This document shows, in pieces, positions 59,766-64,000 of a stretch of DNA of 64,000 bases (positions are counted from its first letter, which is position 1; every line of letters starts with the position of its first letter). Below the pieces are notes generated by a model. The model searched no databases, was not told the origin of the DNA, and worked only from the letters and a program-made list of their open reading frames with translations. This DNA comes from Enoplosus armatus (taxonomy: Eukaryota; Chordata; Actinopteri; Centrarchiformes; Enoplosidae). Location: positions 12,150,048 through 12,214,047 of the forward strand of contig NC_092190.1 of NCBI RefSeq assembly GCF_043641665.1, in the 5' to 3' direction. A program made the position numbers and the translations under genes.

Positions 59766-61163
59766 GGGGATGGTGGGTTGGTGGGGTGAGGGACAGGAGG
59801 TGAAGGTAGTGGAAATGTGGAGGTGGTAGATGTCTATGGCAATCTGAAAAACCTCTAAATAACCTTTTAATACTTGAACTAGCCTTATCACGATGTAGCT
59901 GTGTGATCTCTATACATACTAAATAATTAAAATAGCAACTTACAGTGTTTGGTCTCCTGTTGCGTAAGAATATACTGTAGTATGAAACTCTACTCCTCGA
60001 TAGAATAACTGTAGCATGTTCCCACCTCGTCTCCCACAATAACCACAGAACAATGATATTCCAGCAACTAATAACCACAGAGGAATAGTTGTGAGGATGG
60101 ATTTCACTGCAGTGTCCGGCTGGCTCTGCAGTAGAGCTTAGAGTAGGAGGGTGGGCTGCCACATGGATGAGAAGTTAACACCCTGAGAGACTGCGTATAA
60201 GCACAGTCAGTTACAGACCTACAGTTCACGTGTGACCTGCTGACTTAACTGTTTACAGACCAGCAATAATATTTCTAATCTGTATTTTTATGTAGTTTCT
60301 CTAAAACACACTCAAAGTACAATAAAAAAGATGTATTTTCAAAAAGTGATTAAAAAGAAAACGTTAATATAGCCAGACTTTTTTAGCAGGTGGTTCCAAC
60401 ACCTATAAATTGTGAGGAGAGACGGGCCCGACCTCGTCTTCTTTTCAGTCCAGATTTTGGACCAATAAATAGTGATCACTTGGGTTTCAATCTTACTCTG
60501 AATCCAGGACTTTTTTATGAACCACAATAAATGATAAATAATCACAATCTCTTCATATTAAGCAATATAGAAATGGGGTTAAGGTGGTTTATTTCATGGA
60601 GAAGATAATGGCTTTAGTTAAAATCAGACATATTCATGGAAAGATTGGACACTTGCAGAGACTGTACCAAACCTATCTTAGATTAAAACCACCTCTCTGT
60701 GTTTTTTTTTACACATTTTCCACTTCTCTATCAAGATCATAGAAAATGATATTATCAGACATGTCACACTTTGATAACCTGGCCTTAGAATAAATACATT
60801 TAATTACTTAAATTACATTTTTCATCAAGACGTCTATACAGGAAAAGACAAGATACTGATTTATACAGCTGTCGGTGCAAGTACTCCATCATATTTTTTA
60901 TCTACAGTAACATCACTATGTTCTGCTCATTACCACGAAAACAAGTAACTATCTGATCTTACAGCAACTGATAATCGTATGATTGATTTCTCCACTCTCA
61001 TAAATCAAAAAGGACCTTTCTTAAATATTTGCCACGTACACAGCGTGAGATTTCACCTATTCCTCCCACTATCTCAAGGCTGAAAACATCTTATCTAACC
61101 AGGAAGTGACAAGCAGCAAGAGAAAAAAAATGATAGTTGCAGCGACATCCTGAATCAAACTGT

Positions 61164-61167
<4 letters not shown>

Positions 61168-61210
<43 letters not shown>
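61168..61210. repeat. (GT)n microsatellite
   Basis: About 21 GT/TG units, in the presumed osbpl6 5' intron. Confidence 0.97.
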
Positions 61211-61216
<6 letters not shown>

Positions 61217-64000
61217 TGAGTCTATGCTTACTGCAGGTGGTGCCTCTAATTGCTCTCACGAGGGTCTCCAAAGTGAATAGTAGTCGTCAGCAGAGGGGAA
61301 AGTGACATGTATTGATTTGAAAATGGGGGCTGGATCTCATTAAGGCTTTCCCCCCAACAAAATGCCCCACTCTCATTTTTCCTCAAAAAACTGAAGCCCA
61401 GCCAAGCTAGCTAAGGTCTTTCCTCAGCGTCTACTCTGCTTCCTCAGGATGTCCCAGGGGAAGATGTACTGTACTGCATATTCTCTACAGCCTTCCACCA
61501 CCGACATAATATCACTGAAAACACCCTGCAGAAAAATACACTAAGCGGTGCAGGAGAACTCTATTATTAAGGTTAACACACAATGAAAGTGGAGGTATAA
61601 CTGTCAGTAAAGTTCAGAGACATTTATCTATGCTGGAAATGTCCTCGCAGATCAGTCAGTGATCTTTTCACAGTCACAAAGAATCGATTTAATAATAATA
61701 ATTCAGAAAAGTCCATTCTTGACCTTGGGAACAGTAGTTCCGTTTTTAGATGACTCATCTTGAACTTGACCGTATACATACATTTTCCAATCAAATACAA
61801 TTTGGGGCGACTAGCTAACCCTGCCATTATAATAAAACTGCACTTGACTGTTAGCTTGTGGGTAGTAGTACCATGAGATCATGTGTCAGAGGTGTATTTT
61901 TGGATATCAGTCAGCAGAAACTTTGTTTGCGTTTCCAAAGGATGTGCTTGAGGTGTAATTTATTCATTTCTCCCTTGTCCTGATCTAACAACAAAGGTGA
62001 GGGTGGTGTGGGTGGAGGGCAACAGTCCTCTACAGCTCCATATCACGCCGTATTCATTCAGCTATGCCAACTTTTGAGCGATCGAATCAAATCGGAAGAA
62101 TCAAAACTAAACTCCGCCACAGTTTCACTCTGAAATATGTCACATTATCGAGGCTAAAGACATTTTCACTTCAGTTTTACTGTGACTTTAAAGTCAGTGT
62201 CTCTTAAAATGCACTTATAACCATGCAGGAGACATTAGTCCTTTCTTTATTTGTTCCTTTTCTATAACGACTGCGGGCTAAAACCCTGAGACAGCTGAAT
62301 CGAACAGAAGAGGATCTTGGATGACACACCTGCTTCTGTAATTGAGGTGTCTGGATTGCCCACAGGTACATCACTACATCATTTAGCAAACACTGCTAAG
62401 TCATAACACAAAACAGCTGCAACAATAAAGAACTAATTCCTGATTAAATTCTTGTGCTGCTGATTCCTTCAATACGCTGCTGACTATATGGAGGTCTTGA
62501 TCGAGCAGGTGTACAAAATTAAGGGGTTCTTCTGGACAAAGACTTCAGCTGTTGCTATCTTAGTGGCAGCCTCGTTGGCTGGTACCTGACTTCATTAAAA
62601 ACACATTAAAAAAAGATGAATAAGAGTGGCAACAGATAACCTTGCTCTCAGACTAAGCTGGCTTTCAGATTATGGGAAATGAAATGCTGCACCCTTTCAC
62701 CCTTGTTATCAAAAGCAAGTAGGCGACATTAAAGACAGAAACAATGAACAGAGGAGTTGTAAGGGTTAACTGTCTGCCTCATCACGCAGCAGGACATCGA
62801 CTGTGCGCTTTCAAACAGGCCCCATTTCTCAAACCAACTCCCTTTTCTGCTCACAGAGCCGTCTCTCTCCCGCAGACACAAGCTGGGCTCCCACACAGCA
62901 TACCAGAGCGCGCCACATGTTCAGTGGAGCACCAAGCCTCCGCCTGTCCCTCATGAAATATTCATCAGCCAGTGCCGACGGAAAAGCTGTGATGTCAGAG
63001 ATTCCAGTTTCGGTGTCCTGTTTCTGCGTGGCCACTGTGACACAGCAGCACGGTGAGGTAAAGAAGGCTGGGGGCTTCAGGTGGCTTACTGCCGGGGTTA
63101 AGTTTAAGTTAAACTGTGAAATAAGAGTGTATCTCATTGTTTACCATGCCTCTGCAAGGTTTTTACTTACTAACCAGGGAATTAGGGCTGCTCTGTCTCG
63201 GCTGATTAGTCATCTAATCAGTTGATAAGGTCTTGTAGGGCTGATAGTCGATTAGCCTTTTTTATAATGGACTTTTCACAGGGAGTAAACTATTAATCAT
63301 CAGTCACGATCAGAGGTGGTTGTTCTGTGTGAGGGAAAATAGAAAAACAATTTGATAAATTTCATTTATCAATTAGTTGCAGGAATCCTATTAAACTGAT
63401 TAAACTAGATTTTAACCCAGAATTAGCTCACCCAAATTTGAATCGGGCTGAATTTCTGCCAGATCGTTGGTCGTTCAACTTGAGAGGAGTCAGGACGCCT
63501 GATTAATTGCCCAAATGATCAATAATCTGGCTGTTGGATGACTGGATGGATTTCTGGCATGACATTTTGGATCACTACTGGTGTGGCTACCGTGATCTTG
63601 ACTGAAACTGTGCTGTGATAGAAATACAAACTGAACTTCACTACAGAACTGGCAAAAGATACAGTCTGAATCTTCTCAGCCATCTGTCAATATTTGTCTT
63701 TAACAGTAGAATCCATGATGTAATGCTGGCTTTCTGCTTTTAGCAACATTTTTGAGGATGAGGTCATCTTGTTTGGATAAATTTTATTGGAATTGTCAAT
63801 GGACAAAACCATGTTTAAGTTCAGTGCGAGCACTCACGTTGTGACCGGTCGATTGATCTGTACAGTGTGAGCGTAGAGGTAATACGTTCAGTGTCTGCTC
63901 AGCTTTAGTCAACAAATCAAGTCTTAATTCAAGGACAGCCCTACAAGGAATACACTAACTGCACACACAGAACATAAGCAGGGTTTGCAGAGAACATTTG

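Larger units (their letters stand above)
56175..64000. other. osbpl6: Presumed osbpl6 5' intron and flank; no coding exon recognised
   Basis: Neither strand shows an exon matching the remaining ORP6 N terminus or another gene. Contents: family A repeat at about 58,757-59,110, a retroposon tail at about 59,590-59,765, (GT)n at 61,168-61,209, and a possible family A fragment near 63,185-63,260. If osbpl6 keeps its usual structure, its first coding exons lie beyond 64,000. A short exon could have been missed. Confidence 0.5.

Noticed and set aside
59749..60162. Minus-strand frame of 137 codons
   Set aside because: It overlaps a retroposon tail, has no domain and no splice support.
62803..63225. 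Overlapping frames of over 100 codons on both strands
   Set aside because: Long frames on opposite strands of the same segment without homology suggest a locally GC-richer non-coding stretch.

Overview
The window is teleost fish nuclear DNA. Genes are split into short exons bounded by GT/AG, introns are AT-rich, dinucleotide microsatellites are frequent, and the interspersed repeats are of types familiar from ray-finned (percomorph-like) fish genomes. Nothing suggests a prokaryotic, viral or organellar origin. The species cannot be named from sequence alone.

Layout. (1) 1-13,675, plus strand: 3' part of adam23, from the catalytically dead metalloprotease domain to the stop. It has 15 constitutive internal exons, two alternative transmembrane exons and a last exon. 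(2) 13,676-18,130: gene-poor spacer with old repeats and a probable LTR fragment. (3) 18,623-20,272, plus: fam237a, a small secreted peptide precursor (GPR83-ligand family). (4) 21,867-27,048, plus: a complete 12-coding-exon initiator caspase with two death-effector domains (caspase-8/-10 type, 556 aa). (5) 28,694-35,503, plus: complete 8-exon prkra (PACT), with three double-stranded-RNA-binding domains. Its last intron carries an intact Tc1-like DNA transposon (33,599-35,232). (6) 37,205-56,174 and beyond, minus: osbpl6 (ORP6), 21 coding exons from just before the PH domain to the stop. Its 5' exons lie beyond the right edge or were not recognised, and 56,175-64,000 appears to be intron and repeats.

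How the genes relate. They do not form one pathway. adam23 and fam237a are neighbours on human 2q33, and prkra and osbpl6 are tail-to-tail neighbours on human 2q31. The caspase belongs to the CASP8/CASP10/CFLAR cluster of 2q33. The window therefore packs pieces of the human 2q31-q33 block into 64 kb. Exon coordinates were set by hand from splice consensus, reading phase and remembered family sequences. Summed exon lengths are divisible by three for every gene (1560 nt for the adam23 part, 483 fam237a, 1671 caspase, 924 prkra, 2616 for the osbpl6 part).

Most notable: paired adam23 transmembrane exons whose equal length and phase enforce either/or use, with skipping giving a secreted form; a 44-nt TG tract abutting the last fam237a splice acceptor; repeat-borne perfect oestrogen-response-element palindromes; replacement of both known PACT stress-phosphorylation serines; and an apparently intact Tc1-like transposon.
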